The notes below the pieces were generated by a model that had not been told where the DNA came from, ran no database searches, and saw only the letters and a program-made list of their open reading frames with translations. A stretch of DNA of 64,000 nucleotides, taken from Volvariella volvacea V23. Its lineage: Eukaryota > Basidiomycota > Agaricomycetes > Agaricales > Pluteaceae. Below, one piece after another: positions 23,701 to 35,545 of the stretch (the first letter of the stretch is position 1; the number at the start of each line of letters is the position of its first letter). The position numbers and the translations under genes are program-made. The stretch covers positions 1,937,359 to 2,001,358 of the forward strand of contig KB722737.1 in NCBI GenBank assembly GCA_000349905.1, given 5' to 3'.

Positions 23701-23795
23701 ACTTGGTTTCTCTTGAGGACGTTGGGATGCGGACTGGGAATCAAGGGGTCGGAGGAGTTTGAGCGATGGTTAGTAGTACTTTGAGCTCTGGGCAT
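20722..23795 (-). CDS. Zn(II)2Cys6 fungal transcription factor with fungal_trans domain
   Basis: Starts MPRAQSTTNHRSNSSDPL at 23795. Splicing rebuilds the zinc cluster as ACHQ, CRRRKL, a 5-nt microexon AAATG at 23508-23512, then CDAKRPCSTCVRSH and, after a long loop, APECTFDDG: C-X2-C-X6-C-X5-C-X2-C plus a distant sixth Cys. A linker with PKNRYERLENRI (coiled coil) follows. The regulatory domain begins with HATRLFHAPTFMSSL and VLHAICAIGSLYTA (22399-22743), then RRNAFWLAYATERQHG with DISQLLPLRGDQFEQG (21815-22050). The C-terminus PSQGHPVQIAFPRPTEAG ends with GSFVSLA and a stop at 20722. DNA-binding activator or repressor in the nucleus; targets unknown. It sits next to the prephenate dehydratase and P450 genes, so a local regulatory role is possible but only inferred. 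Confidence 0.8.
23508..23512 (-). other. 5-nt microexon inside a zinc-cluster coding region
   Basis: AAATG on the minus strand is preceded by CTCAG and followed by GTATGC. It alone supplies Lys and the first two bases of the third zinc-binding Cys, restoring CRRRKL-KCDAKRPC in frame between flanking exons that otherwise lose the motif. Confidence 0.7.
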
Positions 23796-24391
23796 TTCTG
23801 AGCAACGTATGAGGTGGTACAAAGCAACTTGATTCTCGGATGACCAGAAGTCGGGCCTCAGTCAAGGCCAGATTCAAATAGGGCGGCAGCAACTGTGCTT
23901 GTACGGCAAATCAACAGGGTACAACAAAATTCAAAGTTACGGGCTCATGTCCAAGCCTGATGCTTGCCTCGTTGTTCAGGTCATTTCCACTTATTGCTTC
24001 ACTCCTGGCCTCCCCATCCCCAGTTGTCTTGCTTCCTTCTGCGATTGGCAAAATGTCCCTTCTCTTAGTTCTTGTTGTCACTCCATAACCGGCAGCCATC
24101 ATTCATCCTACCCGCAATGTGCTCAAATCGATGTCGACCATACGTGCGCCAGGGGGCCTTTATTCCAGAGCCCCACGCACACCAGCCAGACACCCCCTTG
24201 ACGAACAATGCCAGATCGTCTCTCCCAACAAGGCACAGCAAATATATATATATAGCATAACCATATAAACGAATTTAATACCAAGTAGAGTGTCGCATAA
24301 GGTTCCCGCCCAGTGTCCGCCGAAAAGTAATAAACAGAACAAGGCAACATCATAGATAAGCTATGATCATAAATCACCATGAATACCCCTC
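23796..24391. other. intergenic region, nothing recognised
   Basis: About 600 bp between the start of the zinc-cluster gene and the stop of the large membrane-protein gene. It should contain the promoter of the former and the 3' UTR of the latter. The only visible feature is an alternating TA run at 24243-24255. Short open frames here have no protein-like conservation that I can see. Confidence 0.5.
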
Positions 24392-27300
24392 TTAGGTGTT
24401 AGTGAAAAGGCCCGTTTCCTGAAAAGCAGTCGTGATATTATGAACACCAACTCCGGGGACATTGTGCTCGACCGCCACCGCCGCAGCTTCCCACGTGAGG
24501 TTGAATAAGTTGTTAGTTAGAGTATTATCTCTTACGATAAGTTGTGAGGTCGCAGATTCCGTCCAAATCACTGCACTCGAAGCAGCGTTTATGGCCCAAA
24601 AACGCATGGCACCAGCCGCAGGGGTACCAAAGAATAGATTTCCAGAAGAATCAGCCAGTGCCGACGCCACCGAGCGGACATCTGATGGATCAATGGAGCC
24701 AAAGACCGTGACTTCTAGCGTGGGGATCGAGGATAGAGCTTGCGAGAGTATATTGTCTTCTCCAGGTGGGACGGGCACAGCGGAAGCAGAGGACAGGACG
24801 TATCTAACTAATGCCACTGCAACATCGGTGCTGGGCATAGCCTGCAAGTATGATAAAATGACATGGTTACAGTGACTCAAGGTGCCGTATTGCCGCGGAT
24901 TTACTGGAGCGTTCTGGTTATTCAGCGTGGATGGGAAGGCACTAAGTCGACTTCCGCTGCGAATAATGGCCCTGGGTGACACATCTCGATTCAATACCAC
25001 TGCCTGCCGGGAAGCATTGGGTGTTTGATCGGGAAACGGAAGTCGAAGGTGCAGAACGTCGAGAACACCATACAAGGGCCGATTGGAAAAGCACGATGTA
25101 TCAAAGTTGTCCGGTATTTGGGAATCAGGCAACCCGTAAATCGGACCTTCAATTTCTTCGAGCTGCGCAAACTCATCGAAAGTAAGGCCAGGATAACATG
25201 AAGGGGGTGGCGGGAAGGGCGTTGTCGTAGAATTGGTCATAAGATCCGCCAAGTGGTGACCACGCCGTGAATATGTTGCATCAAAAGGCAGCATAATGGG
25301 GGATACACTCAATGCTGATATAAATGTCGGCAGATCATCACTTCGTTGGCCGAGAATATTAGTCCAATATGTAGCAAGTGCATTTTGCCGTAGCATCGAA
25401 GAAGCTGAATCAAAAGGTCAGAATCAATGCGTTTCAACAGTGTTGCAGCTACAATACCTGATGCATAGCTATACATTCTATCAAGGGCTTGCTGGGAAAT
25501 TTCATTAACTTGGGCTATCTGGGCATTGGTAGGCTCTCCTTGGTCAATAAAGGAAACGTTTATTGGCAAAATTGTCTGAGAAGCGAAGTCGTAGATGAAA
25601 TTTGATTGAGTGATCGAGAAAGATGAACCAGCATCAGATACCGGTCCATCCTTCTCACTCAATTGATTCCACGGTGCTTGTTGAACAAAATCCTTCAATC
25701 TCCGCGTGGTCGCGAGGTCCTGGCTTTGAGCGAGTGTCCATAATAAGGCTGACTGTGCCCACGCCGTGCGATTTGGAGAGACTGACACATCGAGGGCAGG
25801 TGCGACGTCGACGAGCACTGCCTGGGAAGCACAGTTGGTACCCGTGATAGCACCCTGGGCAAACCAGATACTGTCATAAATGTTGGTGGTAGTGAGGTTG
25901 GTGTCTAATAGTTGATTGGCTGTAGGCACCAGATCAACTAAGCTCTTTGCGAGGCTATTGCAACGCCCCGGAACAGTCGACGTGCACACACAGGAAGCAT
26001 CTGGGTATCTTGTGGGTCACATCCGGCAAACTATTAATGCATTTGTGACTTACCGAGATTACAAGCAGCACCAGCTTGATTGTCTTGACACTTTGATTCT
26101 TGACTCTCGCGCCTTGACACCGTGACACCAACTGCAACACCTATGACGATAATAGCAACAATAATAAAAGCTAGAATTAACCATCTGATCAGGCGCTGTT
26201 TCTTATTTTGGGAAGCAGTCTGGTTAGGACTGGGGGCACCAGTCCATGGCGGTATCAGCTTGGCAACCGGTTTTTGACTTCTGGTACTATGTGACCAATT
26301 ACCATCGTCTGTTGCCGTGGAGGTGGCACCCTTGAAGTTGGAATAGTCGGAAGTTAAGCTGTGGTGAGGATGATACCCCTTTTCGAGCATCCCGTGCAAT
26401 GTACCCGCACGATGGACAAGGTCTGGTAATGGTGTTGTGTCATCAGCATTTCGGTGCTGAATTTGATCAGACAAGGGCATATCAGCAATTATGGGTACTG
26501 GCGGTAAGGGCTTCCTGGCCCACGCGAGAACGCGTTGCACAGAACGATTAGAAGATATCCGTGAGATAAAAGAGGGAACAGCACTTCGAGTGGTGTGAGT
26601 TGAATCGTGGGTCTTACGTCTAGTCAAGCCAGGGAAATGGTAAGCTTGGGGTGGTGGCCCATGAGAAGATATCCTCCGATTAATTTCGAGGGGATCTCTT
26701 TCATCGGCCTCCGGGATTGGGGAAGCTGGAGACCTTGTGGGGTCCGGATGGGGGGAGGTGCGCAAACCTCCTGAACTGGAAACGTTGTGAATTGTTGCTG
26801 GGGCCAGACCAACTACAGAAGCTCCTTGCACCCGGAGGCCACGGGATATGCTAGCCGTCCTTATCATCCCTGCTGCCTGCTTCCGTTCTTGGGAGGAATA
26901 AACAGTATCCGACTCGTCTGTATACAATCCGGGCGACTCAGAAGGGGGAGGGCTAGGGTATCCTGTGGGTAGCGGCCGTGAGCCCCGCGGACGTTGTTGG
27001 TAGAACCGACTCGCAGGAGATGAGCGGTGTGCGGGTGGGGAATGGGGTTGTCCGATGGGAGGGGGATAGGTCATCTCTGAGATTCCACTGAAGGCTTCAC
27101 TAGCGAGCGAGTTCCCCCTCCTGTGGGTCGAGGAATTTTCCTGAAGTAAGGATGTAATGAAGGAAGTAGAAAGTAAGCGATCCTCTGTTGCGTCGACGTC
27201 AATGCTGGAAGCTCCTTCATGCCAGTCAAAGGGGGAAAATGCCCGGGAACTGCTACTATCAAAAGTGATTGGGACTTGTTGAGAGCGGGATCCAGAAGCC

Positions 27301-27605
27301 TCGCTGGCATTATCTGGATATAGTTGTTGGCGTATAGTAGAGGGGGAGCTTTGAGCGCGAAAGGTATATGTTGCCAAACTGTCATTACGACGACGAGGCA
27401 CGAGGGGAGCAGTTCGAGAGGCAGAGGAAGAATGAAAGTCGGAAGAGATTGGAGTGGTAGGGATTGACGCAGGGGGGTGTGGAAACTGTGAGAGGCGAAG
27501 AGACTCGCCATAGCTTATGGTGCTATCGGCGAAGGCAGAAGCAGTTGTATCCTGGGAAGCTACGGAGATATGCCTGGCCGTTCTGGGGGGATTGGAATCC
27601 CGCAT
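24392..27605 (-). CDS. large single-pass membrane protein of unknown function
   Basis: Starts MRDSNPPRTARHISVASQDT at 27605. About 475 cytoplasmic-type residues, Ser/Pro-rich and likely disordered (repeated SPPP, RRGN and SSNRS stretches), lead to one clear transmembrane helix, LILAFIIVAIIVIGVAVGVT, near 26140-26200, preceded by KKQRLIRW. After that come a Cys-containing segment (CQDNQAGAACNL, then CVCTSTVPGRCNSLAKSLVD) and a soluble domain of about 550 residues with several N-glycosylation sequons (NRTA, NVSF, NSTT, NLTW, NITT) that ends ETGLFTNT. Type II/III topology with a glycosylated extracellular or luminal domain is inferred from the sequons. Two introns near 25410-25465 and 25990-26050 are clear. 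I do not recognise the family; it resembles basidiomycete-specific surface proteins only in general design. Confidence 0.75.
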
Positions 27606-28219
27606 AGCATAAACACGAGATTGAAATGTGCCTATGCAGGTCAGGAGTAATATATGACATGAAGGCTTAGCAGATTCTTACAATTCAAGGGGGAGACGCA
27701 AAGGTGGTTGGGATGCAGGGGCAGTGTTCCCTCTCATCAAGCAGTATCCCTGTGTCCAGAGGCGTGCTGAACGTCCCAAGTAACGAACGACGGTACAAGA
27801 AAAAAGAGAGTACAACGGGAAAAGGAATGAACAGAGGAAGGAGCGAACACAAGGGCGTTGAGGAACCAGGTCAGGATGATTGGCACACTGGGCCACTGTC
27901 TGTTCCTGATTCCGTATGTCATGCGTTGCGACACCCGTGGCCATCGCTTACGAGCCCTTCTGCCTGTTGTTCACACATTCTGCTCCTTCATCATAATCAT
28001 CACTTTCACTAACTATATCCAAACCACTCGTAACGACACAGGTATAACATTTGAGAAGACGAAAACGGGCAAATCAGAAGAATCTCAAGGTAATTCAATT
28101 CAGCTCCACAATTGCACACTGAAGCCAAAACTCGACCAAAGGCATAAATGTCATGAATGAACAAGAACACATAAATGGCGTAATATAGTATCGCAACACC
28201 TAAAGTTAGAAGGAAAACT
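27606..28219. other. intergenic region, nothing recognised
   Basis: About 610 bp between the start of the membrane-protein gene and the stop of Rac1. It should hold the promoter of the former and the 3' UTR of the latter. No RNA gene or conserved frame was found. Confidence 0.5.
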
Positions 28220-29185
28220 TTATGCAATAATACAGCCCTTGGATTTGTTGGGCTTCTTTGTTGGTGGAGGGTTCACTAAAGGATATTTCGGTAAACAATA
28301 AGAATAAGTGTCACGCGCTGGGCACTCACAGACTGCACGGATGGCCTCATCGAAAACCGTCTTCAAGCCCTTCTGCGTGAGCGCAGAGCATTCAAGGTAC
28401 TTGACAGCGCCAATGTCCTTGCACATGGCAACACCTTGAGCGTATTGAATGGGTGCCATGCGCCTGCAGGGTTCTTCAACAAAGGGATGCCGAATTTACG
28501 GAAAACAAAAGCGCTCACCGGTCCCTTAGCTTTTCAATAGTGGCTTGATCCTCACGCAAGTCTAATTTAGTGCCAACAAGTACAATCGAGGTAGAGGGGG
28601 CATGATGAGAGATTTCCGGGTACCACTTGAAACGAGCTCGTATGTATAGATTGCGTCGGATCAATGATACACATACCTTGGTCCTAACGTTCTCGTAGCT
28701 GGGCGGACTAACCAAGGAGAAGCAAATCAAGAATACATCCGTTTGAGGGTACGAGAGGGGGCGGAGCCTGTCGTAATCTTCTTGACCGGCGGTATCCCAT
28801 AAACCAAGAGAAATGGTCTTCCCGTCAACCATCACGTTCGCAGAGTAGTTATCAAATACTGTATGTTTGCCAATTCAAGTCATTAATGGTCTCCGAGGTC
28901 AGGTATAGTAACTGACCAGTCGGAATATATTCTCCCTGAACATAGATAGCAACCTCGGTTATGACTTCTGGGAATCCTCCAGCATAATTTGGTACTCACG
29001 GGGAATGCGTTGGTTGTATAAGAGATAAGGAGACAAGTCTGGTGCACACTGAGGAACAAGGTGATGGAAGATGGCTCACGGTACTCACCTTCCCGACAGC
29101 ACCATCACCAACGACGACGCCTAATATGGGGGATAAGAAGCCAATCGTTGATAGAAGAAAGATGCATACACTTAATGGCCTGCAT
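28220..29185 (-). CDS. RAC1: Rho-family small GTPase Rac1
   Basis: Membrane-anchored molecular switch for actin and polarity. Exon 1 is MQAIK plus one base of Cys (29185-29170). The next exon gives [11 protein letters not shown] (P-loop), then [28 protein letters not shown] (effector loop with switch-I Thr), [17 protein letters not shown] (switch II), [12 protein letters not shown] (NKxD-type TKLD) and [14 protein letters not shown]. The Rac-specific [18 protein letters not shown] is present. The last intron (about 28277-28329) splits Leu, giving [16 protein letters not shown] and the CAAX box CIIA at the end. The residue after the two aliphatics is Ala, not the Leu common in Rac proteins, which may favour farnesyl over geranylgeranyl transfer. 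Seven or so introns, 55-70 nt. Rac is preferred over Cdc42 from the region after switch II. Confidence 0.92.
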
Positions 29186-29673
29186 CCTGTTCGACTTCTA
29201 GGTAGGCAAACTGTATAAAGGGAGCTCGGAAGACTGAGAGGGGCAAGTGGAAGGTAAGAATAGTAGAAGAGTAAAAGACAAAGGAAAATCCGAGGTCACC
29301 TTGAAGAGGTATATAAGCAATGGGAAGAGAAAATGGACGGGACAGCAATGCGAGCTGGAGAAGATCAACTAGGCTGGAATGAGGTTGCAATGGTATTTCA
29401 ACCACTTTCTCACGCTGTGGCTGTCCATACTGTTTAATGATTAGAGTCACCACTTTTCAATTTCTTGCTTCGCGGTCCAGGAAAACAACAATAAGATGTA
29501 AGAAGGTGTAGGTGATGGGAGATAGACTTGTACATCGAGAAAGATTAGACCGGTCTATATGTACTTACAGATATACAACTAACAAAGCACGCTAACGGCA
29601 ACACGGAAAGCAATCATGAAAAAAAAAAAAAAAAGACTGCAAAGCGACAGCATCTGACAGCAATCAACATACT
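29186..29673. other. Rac1 promoter and 5' UTR region
   Basis: About 490 bp between the Rac1 start and the stop of the upstream zinc-finger gene. It contains pyrimidine-rich minus-strand stretches, common in fungal promoters near the start, and a poly(A) run. No gene is visible. Confidence 0.5.
29619..29634. repeat. poly(A) homopolymer, 16 nt
   Basis: Sixteen A in a row on the + strand, between Rac1 and the zinc-finger gene. Length is uncertain in homopolymers. Confidence 0.9.
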
Positions 29674-31640
29674 TCAGGATTCATCATCAGTTCTTCGTTT
29701 CTTGAGAGGGGGTGATTTAGTACGACGATCGCCACTTTCCTGCTCGAGCGCTTGCGTCTTATCCGCCGCTTCCTTGGCAGAAGGCTCGTCAAAATCGCTG
29801 TCCGGTTCGGCTACACGCTTCTCACTTTCAGGAAGCGTAAACGGTTCAAGAAGCCCAATGCCCATCCCAACAGGAGGTAGCTTTCCAGTCCTGAGTATAG
29901 GACTCTCACCCTCTGGTAGTATTCCAAGGCCAATTCTGTCGCCAATCCGCCCTGGGCGACCATTTTTTACCGGTGTCCAGCCATTATAAACGGTTGCGAA
30001 GGTGTCTGTGCCAGAAAGAAGCTCGTCACCAGCATTAGTGAAGCCTGATGAAGGCTCCGCAGGCCAATCATCTGGAAATTCAGATATAGTTCTCCGATGC
30101 CTAGGTATTAAGCGGGTTGCTCGGCCCAGTGGGGACTCCTCAACGCGGAATGGTGTCTTATCTAATTTAAAACGAGGACGGGAAAACAGGACACGCGGTG
30201 AAGGCCTGGGTTTGACCAAACTTTCTGGTGTTTCGAAAACAGACTTGGTGTTTCCAGAGACTGAGCCAGCAAGGGGGGATCCGGCCAATCGTCGAGGGCT
30301 TTCTGCAGGAAGCTTTGGGGCTGGACTGTTCACGCTGTGAATTAGCATGCTGAGAGATAATTCACGAGACCGCGAATGCAACGGATGGCTCGGGCTAGGA
30401 AATCTCCACGGTTGGTCGGACGGGAGACGAGGTGGTGAGTGGCGAAAGGAAGGTGTTTGAAGGGGATCGTACGGGGATTGAGGAACGACAGGGGCTATTG
30501 GTTCAGGGGAAATTGCCCGAGGTTCTGGGTGCTCCGTGTTCTGCGCCAACACAGATGGCAATGCCACCGGTGGCGTAAGTGGTGGACTTAGAGGTATTTG
30601 CGATGAAGGCTCGTCATCCTCAGACTGAGAGGATGGCTCACTCGTTGCGCGATTGGACTTGACTTTGGGATCCCTTTCGCCTTCGCTTGGCAAAGATGAG
30701 CGGAACCGTGATTTATGGGACACGTTGCTGGGGTCTGTCTGAGGTGTGACTCCCAGATTTAAGATTTGGTCGTGACTATCTTCGCGTATTGTCCCACCCG
30801 ACGAGTGACGGGAATTTTCTTCTGAGCGGGCCAGGTGAGAAGTGGACAAAAATTATTCCACTAATACGTACTATGAGAGCTACGCCCACGAGCACGGTCA
30901 TTCGTAGTATCGCGCCGATTGGACATGGCAATCTTGTGCTTCTCAAATACGTGCCGCCTCCACATACTTTTCGCATTGACACCGGCGTAGGTTCTCCGAC
31001 AGAATGTACAGCGGAGTCTTGGCTCTTCACCCTCAGGCCAACCCTCTGCTCCTCGCTCCTTCAAGTCCTTCTTTTTGGCAGGGCACCAGCCCCGTGGAGG
31101 CTCAAGATGAGGCGGGTAGGGGATCGCATTGGGATTGGAATTGTTGGGAGAAACAAAATCGGCGGGATCTAGAAACCATTCCGGGTTCTCGGCCATGAGT
31201 GGGTAAGAGAGGCCTTCTGGATGGAGATGGGCATCAGGAAAGTCAGTGAAGGGAGGGTGAATGAAGACGGCATGGGGATCAGTCGGGTGCGGGTCCATGC
31301 CGACTGGGGGTACAGCCAGGGTGTCTAGTGAGCGGGAGCCTCGCTGCAAAGAGGAAGATGACCTGGAGCGTCCTTCGACATTAATGGCATTGGGAGCATA
31401 TGGTCGCGGCTTAAATGAGGAGGCAGCCGAGGTGAAGAATGTGAGCTCGGAGCCAATGCGCGAGCGTTTGAGGGAGCGGGCGGGAAAGGTATCCTGATGG
31501 AAGGACTGGGATGTAATAAGGGGCTGGCGGGCGGATGAATCGACCATGAGACGAGGATATTGTAAGGCTGGGAAGAAATTGTGACGAGGTGGCAAGGCCT
31601 TGTTGTTTGGCCGGGCTGAGTTTGCGGAGTTGACACGCAT
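29674..31640 (-). CDS. basidiomycete protein with one C2H2-type zinc finger, unknown function
   Basis: Two exons. The first (31640 to about 30880) starts MRVNSANSARPNNKALPPRH, has a disordered N-terminus with SLKRSRIGSEL, a block HPPFTDFPDAHLHPEGLSYP, and PEWFLDPADFV. It then has one zinc finger, RCTFCRRTYAGVNAKSMWRR followed by HVFEKHKIAM (C-X2-C, then two His spaced by four residues). The second exon (about 30820 to 29674) is a long Ser/Pro/Glu-rich region with SP and TP sites and a basic C-terminal signal PPLKKRRTDDES that looks like a nuclear localisation signal. The intron is about 50 nt. A nuclear, DNA-associated or cell-cycle phosphoprotein role can be guessed from the finger, NLS and many SP/TP sites, but the family is not recognised. 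Confidence 0.65.
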
Positions 31641-31716
31641 TTGCCGCGTCTGTCACATGGCCGTGAAGATTATGTAAATCACCATTTCAATTCAACTCAT
31701 TCAGTCCAAAGCAAAA

Positions 31717-32360
31717 TCAAAGTACTGCTAGAGATAAATACCCTCCTATCATTATCATTCCCCCCAAAGGTGTTACTGGTCCAAGGAACCGGAACCTAAC
31801 GAGGATCCACATTGAGCTGGCGAATCCCAACAATCAACTATCTTACCTCTCCCTATTCAGCACGAGAGCAACGATGCTGCCGGAGAATATCAAGCTCCCG
31901 ACAGCAATTGCCAGCCCAGGAGCTTTGGAGTGTGACAATCTTGGGTGAAGGGAAAGTGCGAGCAAGCCTAGCCCATTACAGAACTGTCCTCGCGTGAGTG
32001 TAGGTGCGTCAGCAGCAACTCTCACGTACAGCGTAATCGGAAGCTGTTTTCCATGACTGCAGCTGGTCGGCAGTTATACCGGGTCGGGATTTAAGACCAT
32101 GGGCTAATATGTTGAGAGACTGAGTAGTACCCCATGTGTGGATTGAATGCTAATGAATTCCATACTAACCCCCAAAGGCCCCCGCAATGATACCAGCAGT
32201 CGCTAGATAAGTTTGGTGTGAGGGGAGGCAAGCAATAGGAGAGTAGAGGAAGCGCCGAACCAAGGAGGGCACCAGTCTTCCAAAGAAGTGTTGGGGTCAT
32301 GGCAAACGGATCGACGGGATGAGGAAGTAGTGGGCTGGATTCGTGGAACTCGGAGGGCAT
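31717..32360 (-). CDS. TMEM256/DUF423 family small membrane protein
   Basis: Starts MPSEFHESSPLLPHPVDPF at 32360. Spliced exons give LLWKTGALL joined to ATAGIIAGAFG, then AHGLKSRPGITADQLQSWKT, ASDYA joined to FCNGLGLLALSLHPRL, a helix APGLAIAVGSLIFSGSIVAL, and a final exon FRFLGPVTPLGGMIMIGGYL ending AVL and TGA at 31717. The AFGAHGLK, W-K-T-A, GSL-FSGS and GPVTPLGG blocks are diagnostic of DUF423. Four transmembrane helices and about 135 residues are normal for the family. Function is unknown in bacteria and eukaryotes (mitochondrial or plasma membrane). The first intron (donor GTTCGG) is the least certain. It is divergent from SPB1 with only 93 bp between start codons. Confidence 0.85.
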
Positions 32361-32453
32361 ATCTTGACAAGGCAGGTGAAGCTTAGTCAGCGGCACAACT
32401 TTTTTGTGTGACAGGCATTCTGATAAAGCCCCACCTGAAGCCATATCAAACCC

Positions 32454-35400
32454 ATGGGCAAAGCTCAAAAGAAAACGGGCAAGGGTCGTCTTGACAAATA
32501 CTACAAACTCGCCAAGTCAGGCCGTTCTGCGCCATATTCCCTGCTATCGCTGACTGGGACATAGGGAGCAAGGCTACCGGGCTCGTTCAGCATATAAACT
32601 TATACAACTCAATAAGAAGTTTGGCTTTCTTGAAAATGCGCGGTGTACGATAGATCTCTGTGCTGCTCCTGGTGGTTGGCTCCAAGTAGCCAGCAAATAT
32701 ATGCCCATGAACAGTATCATCGTTGGTGAGTCCCACCTTCTATTTATCGAACCAAGACGCTCAATCTACCCAGGTGTTGATCTTGTCCCAATAAAACCCA
32801 TTCCCCGTGTCACTACCTTTGCAGCAGACATTACCACCCCCAATTGCCGGAATCTGATACGAGGCGAGCTTAAGGACTGGAAAGCCGACGTCGTATTGCA
32901 TGACGGTGCACCAAATGTTGGCACTGCCTGGATTCAGGATGCCTATACCCAGTCGGAACTCGTCTTGATGAGTTTGAAACTTGCCGTGGAGTTTTTAATA
33001 AAGGGTGGTACTTTTGTGACTAAAGTCTTTCGCAGTGTAGATTACAACAATCTCGTCTGGGTATTTAATCAATTGTTTGGAAAAGTGGAAGCTACGAAGC
33101 CGCCTTCATCTCGGTGCGTTCTAGTAATGCATACCCACTACAATACCTAAATCTATTTCAGTAACGTTTCCGCCGAAATTTTCGTGGTTTGCCGCGATTT
33201 TCTGGCTCCTAAACACCTCGATCCCAAGTTCCTCGACCCCAAACACGTCTTCAAGGACCTTAGCACCACCATCGCGGATTCGGAGAAAGGAACATCCGCA
33301 AATAATGTTCATGCAAACGTCTTCCAACCCGAAAAAAAGCGCAGGAAACGAGAAGGCTATGCAGATGGGGATTATACCCTCTTCAAAGAAACACCTGCTT
33401 CCGAGTTTGTTAAGGGAAGCGACCCTATTGTATTACTGGGCTCCTGCAACAAAATTTCTTTCACCACGGAAGAGGAAAAGGGGTGCGTGCACTAATATTA
33501 TCACCGCTCTTTGCCAATAAGGAATAGGTGGCTTAAACTGGCCTGTACAACCGAAGATGTGAAGGCCAATTGTGACGACTTGAAGGTCTTAGGAAAGGGT
33601 GACTTTAAGACACTTATTAGGTGGCGGCTTGCTCTCCGAGAAGAGGTGTGGTGTGGAGGTCTGTTCTCTGTTGCTTATACTTGCTCATAGTTCTATTGCA
33701 GATTGGTCTCGATGTTAAAGCAAGAGATACAGAAGATGCTACAGAGGCTGTCACGATAACAGAAGAACTCGATGACGAAGACCAAATCTCCGAAGAGGTA
33801 TGATTGCAGCTGGCTTTCGTAACACTATTGATTTCCGACGTTGTCAGCTTGAACGGCTGAATGCAGAGGCGGCCTCACGAGCCAAGAGAGCACGGAGGCG
33901 GGCGAACGAATTGCGCACCAAAACCATTCAGAGGATGCAACTTCAAATGACTGCCCCTCTAGATATTGGTCTTGAGCAATCGGACGCTGCGCTTGGATTT
34001 GGACAGGAGGATATGTTTGATATCGACGAATCAGATAAGAGTACCTGGCGAAAGGAGACCCACCATATGGCACATCCTTTGGATGGAAGCGACCTGGAGG
34101 AATCAGGGGAGGATACAGTGGAGGGTGTGATATCGGACAATGAGGATTCCGACCGAGAAGGCGAAGGGAGGGCGAAGCAACTTGAGGCAGAGCTGGATGG
34201 GTTGTACGATACCTACCAACAGCGATTAAGGGAGCGAGATGCAAAGCACAAGGCGAGGGAGGCGCGGAAAAACGCTGAGAAAGAGGACTGGGGGGGCATC
34301 AGTGGTATGAATGAAACGGATTCTGATGTCAACGACAACGATTCCGAGGGTGGTTGGGAGAATGTCCGTGTAGCTAAGGATGAGTTTGACGATTCATCTG
34401 ATGACAGCACGGATGAAAACGATGAAGCTCAAATACCCAAAAAACGGCCGGGTAGCGAGACGGGAAGACTTTCAAAGAAGCCACGCCCAGAAATCTCAAG
34501 GAATGCCGTCCCACCAGCTCCCAGCAAGGCGGCTACGCTTTGGTTTAGTCAGATTCTCTTTCAAGGTATTCATGGCGTACATGATGATGTCACGGATGAA
34601 AACGAGGATGAGGAACACAGCACCTGGGATGAAATTAAGGGAACAAGCAAAGGTGGTGTGAATACAGTAGGCCAAAAACAGGTGTGTATTAGTATGCTAT
34701 TGGCTTTGAAGCGCACCCTCTTAGAATGGAATGAAATCAAGGGAGACATATCTAGGGATGATGAAGTCGAATTTATTCCCCAAGATGTGAGCGGGGATGA
34801 GGATATGTGGGATGCTGACGACGACAACCAAGACGAAATTAAATCAAAAGTTGTTGAGAGTACGTCAAGAAAGCAGAACACCTTACAAGGATACTAACTA
34901 TCGGTTTAGAATTCGGCTTGCTTACTGCAGAGGCAGTGACGCTCGCACAGAAACTCGTCAACCGTGAAACGACGAAAACACAACTCATCAACGACGGTTT
35001 TAATCGATACTCTCTCAACTCTAAGGATGACCTACCGGCATGGTTTTTAGACGACGAAGCTAAACACTATAAACCGAATATCCCCGTGACCAAGGAGGCG
35101 ATAGCTGCCTTAAGAGCAAAGCAGAGAGCATTGGATGCACGGCCTATAAAGAAAGTTGCTGAGGCGAAGGCGCGGAAGAAATACAAGGCAGCCCAAAGAT
35201 TAGAAAAGGCCATGAAAAAAGCGGAGGGTGTTATTTCAACCACTGATCTGACAGAGAAAGAAAAAGCCCAGCAAATTGAAAAGCTTATGTACAAGGGTAG
35301 GTCTAAGGGCAAGATGAAGAAAGAAGTGAAGGTGGTTGTAGCCAAAGGTGCTCATAAGGGAGTAAAAGGCCGACCAAAGGGGGTCAAAGGCAGGTATGTT

Positions 35401-35533
35401 ATGGTCGATGCTCGGATGAAAAAAGAGGTGATTATTCTATTGCCAAATTACGGGAACTTACACATACTGAGACCTATTCTAGGTTCGCGCAAAGAACCGA
35501 AAAGCTAAAGAGGCCAAAGGCCGTCGCCGATAG
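32454..35533 (+). CDS. SPB1: 27S pre-rRNA 2'-O-methyltransferase SPB1
   Basis: Nucleolar AdoMet-dependent FtsJ-type enzyme that methylates the 25S A-loop and is needed for 60S subunit assembly. It starts [20 protein letters not shown] at 32454. The RrmJ fold shows the K-D-K-E tetrad in SAYKLIQL (Lys), [11 protein letters not shown] (Asp), TKVFRS (Lys) and [10 protein letters not shown] (Glu), plus the SAM motif [13 protein letters not shown]. The middle DUF3381 region has [20 protein letters not shown] and [14 protein letters not shown]. It is followed by an acidic, coiled segment and the Spb1 C-terminal domain ([60 protein letters not shown]) and a basic tail [16 protein letters not shown]. 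About 860 residues, the usual length. Stop TAG at 35531, 12 nt from the SLS1 stop on the other strand. Confidence 0.95.
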
Positions 35534-35545
35534 TAGCACACGCAA

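Noticed and set aside
29172..29453. 93-codon minus-strand frame overlapping the Rac1 start
   Set aside because: It begins with GTG, lies in the Rac1 5' leader and has no recognisable features.
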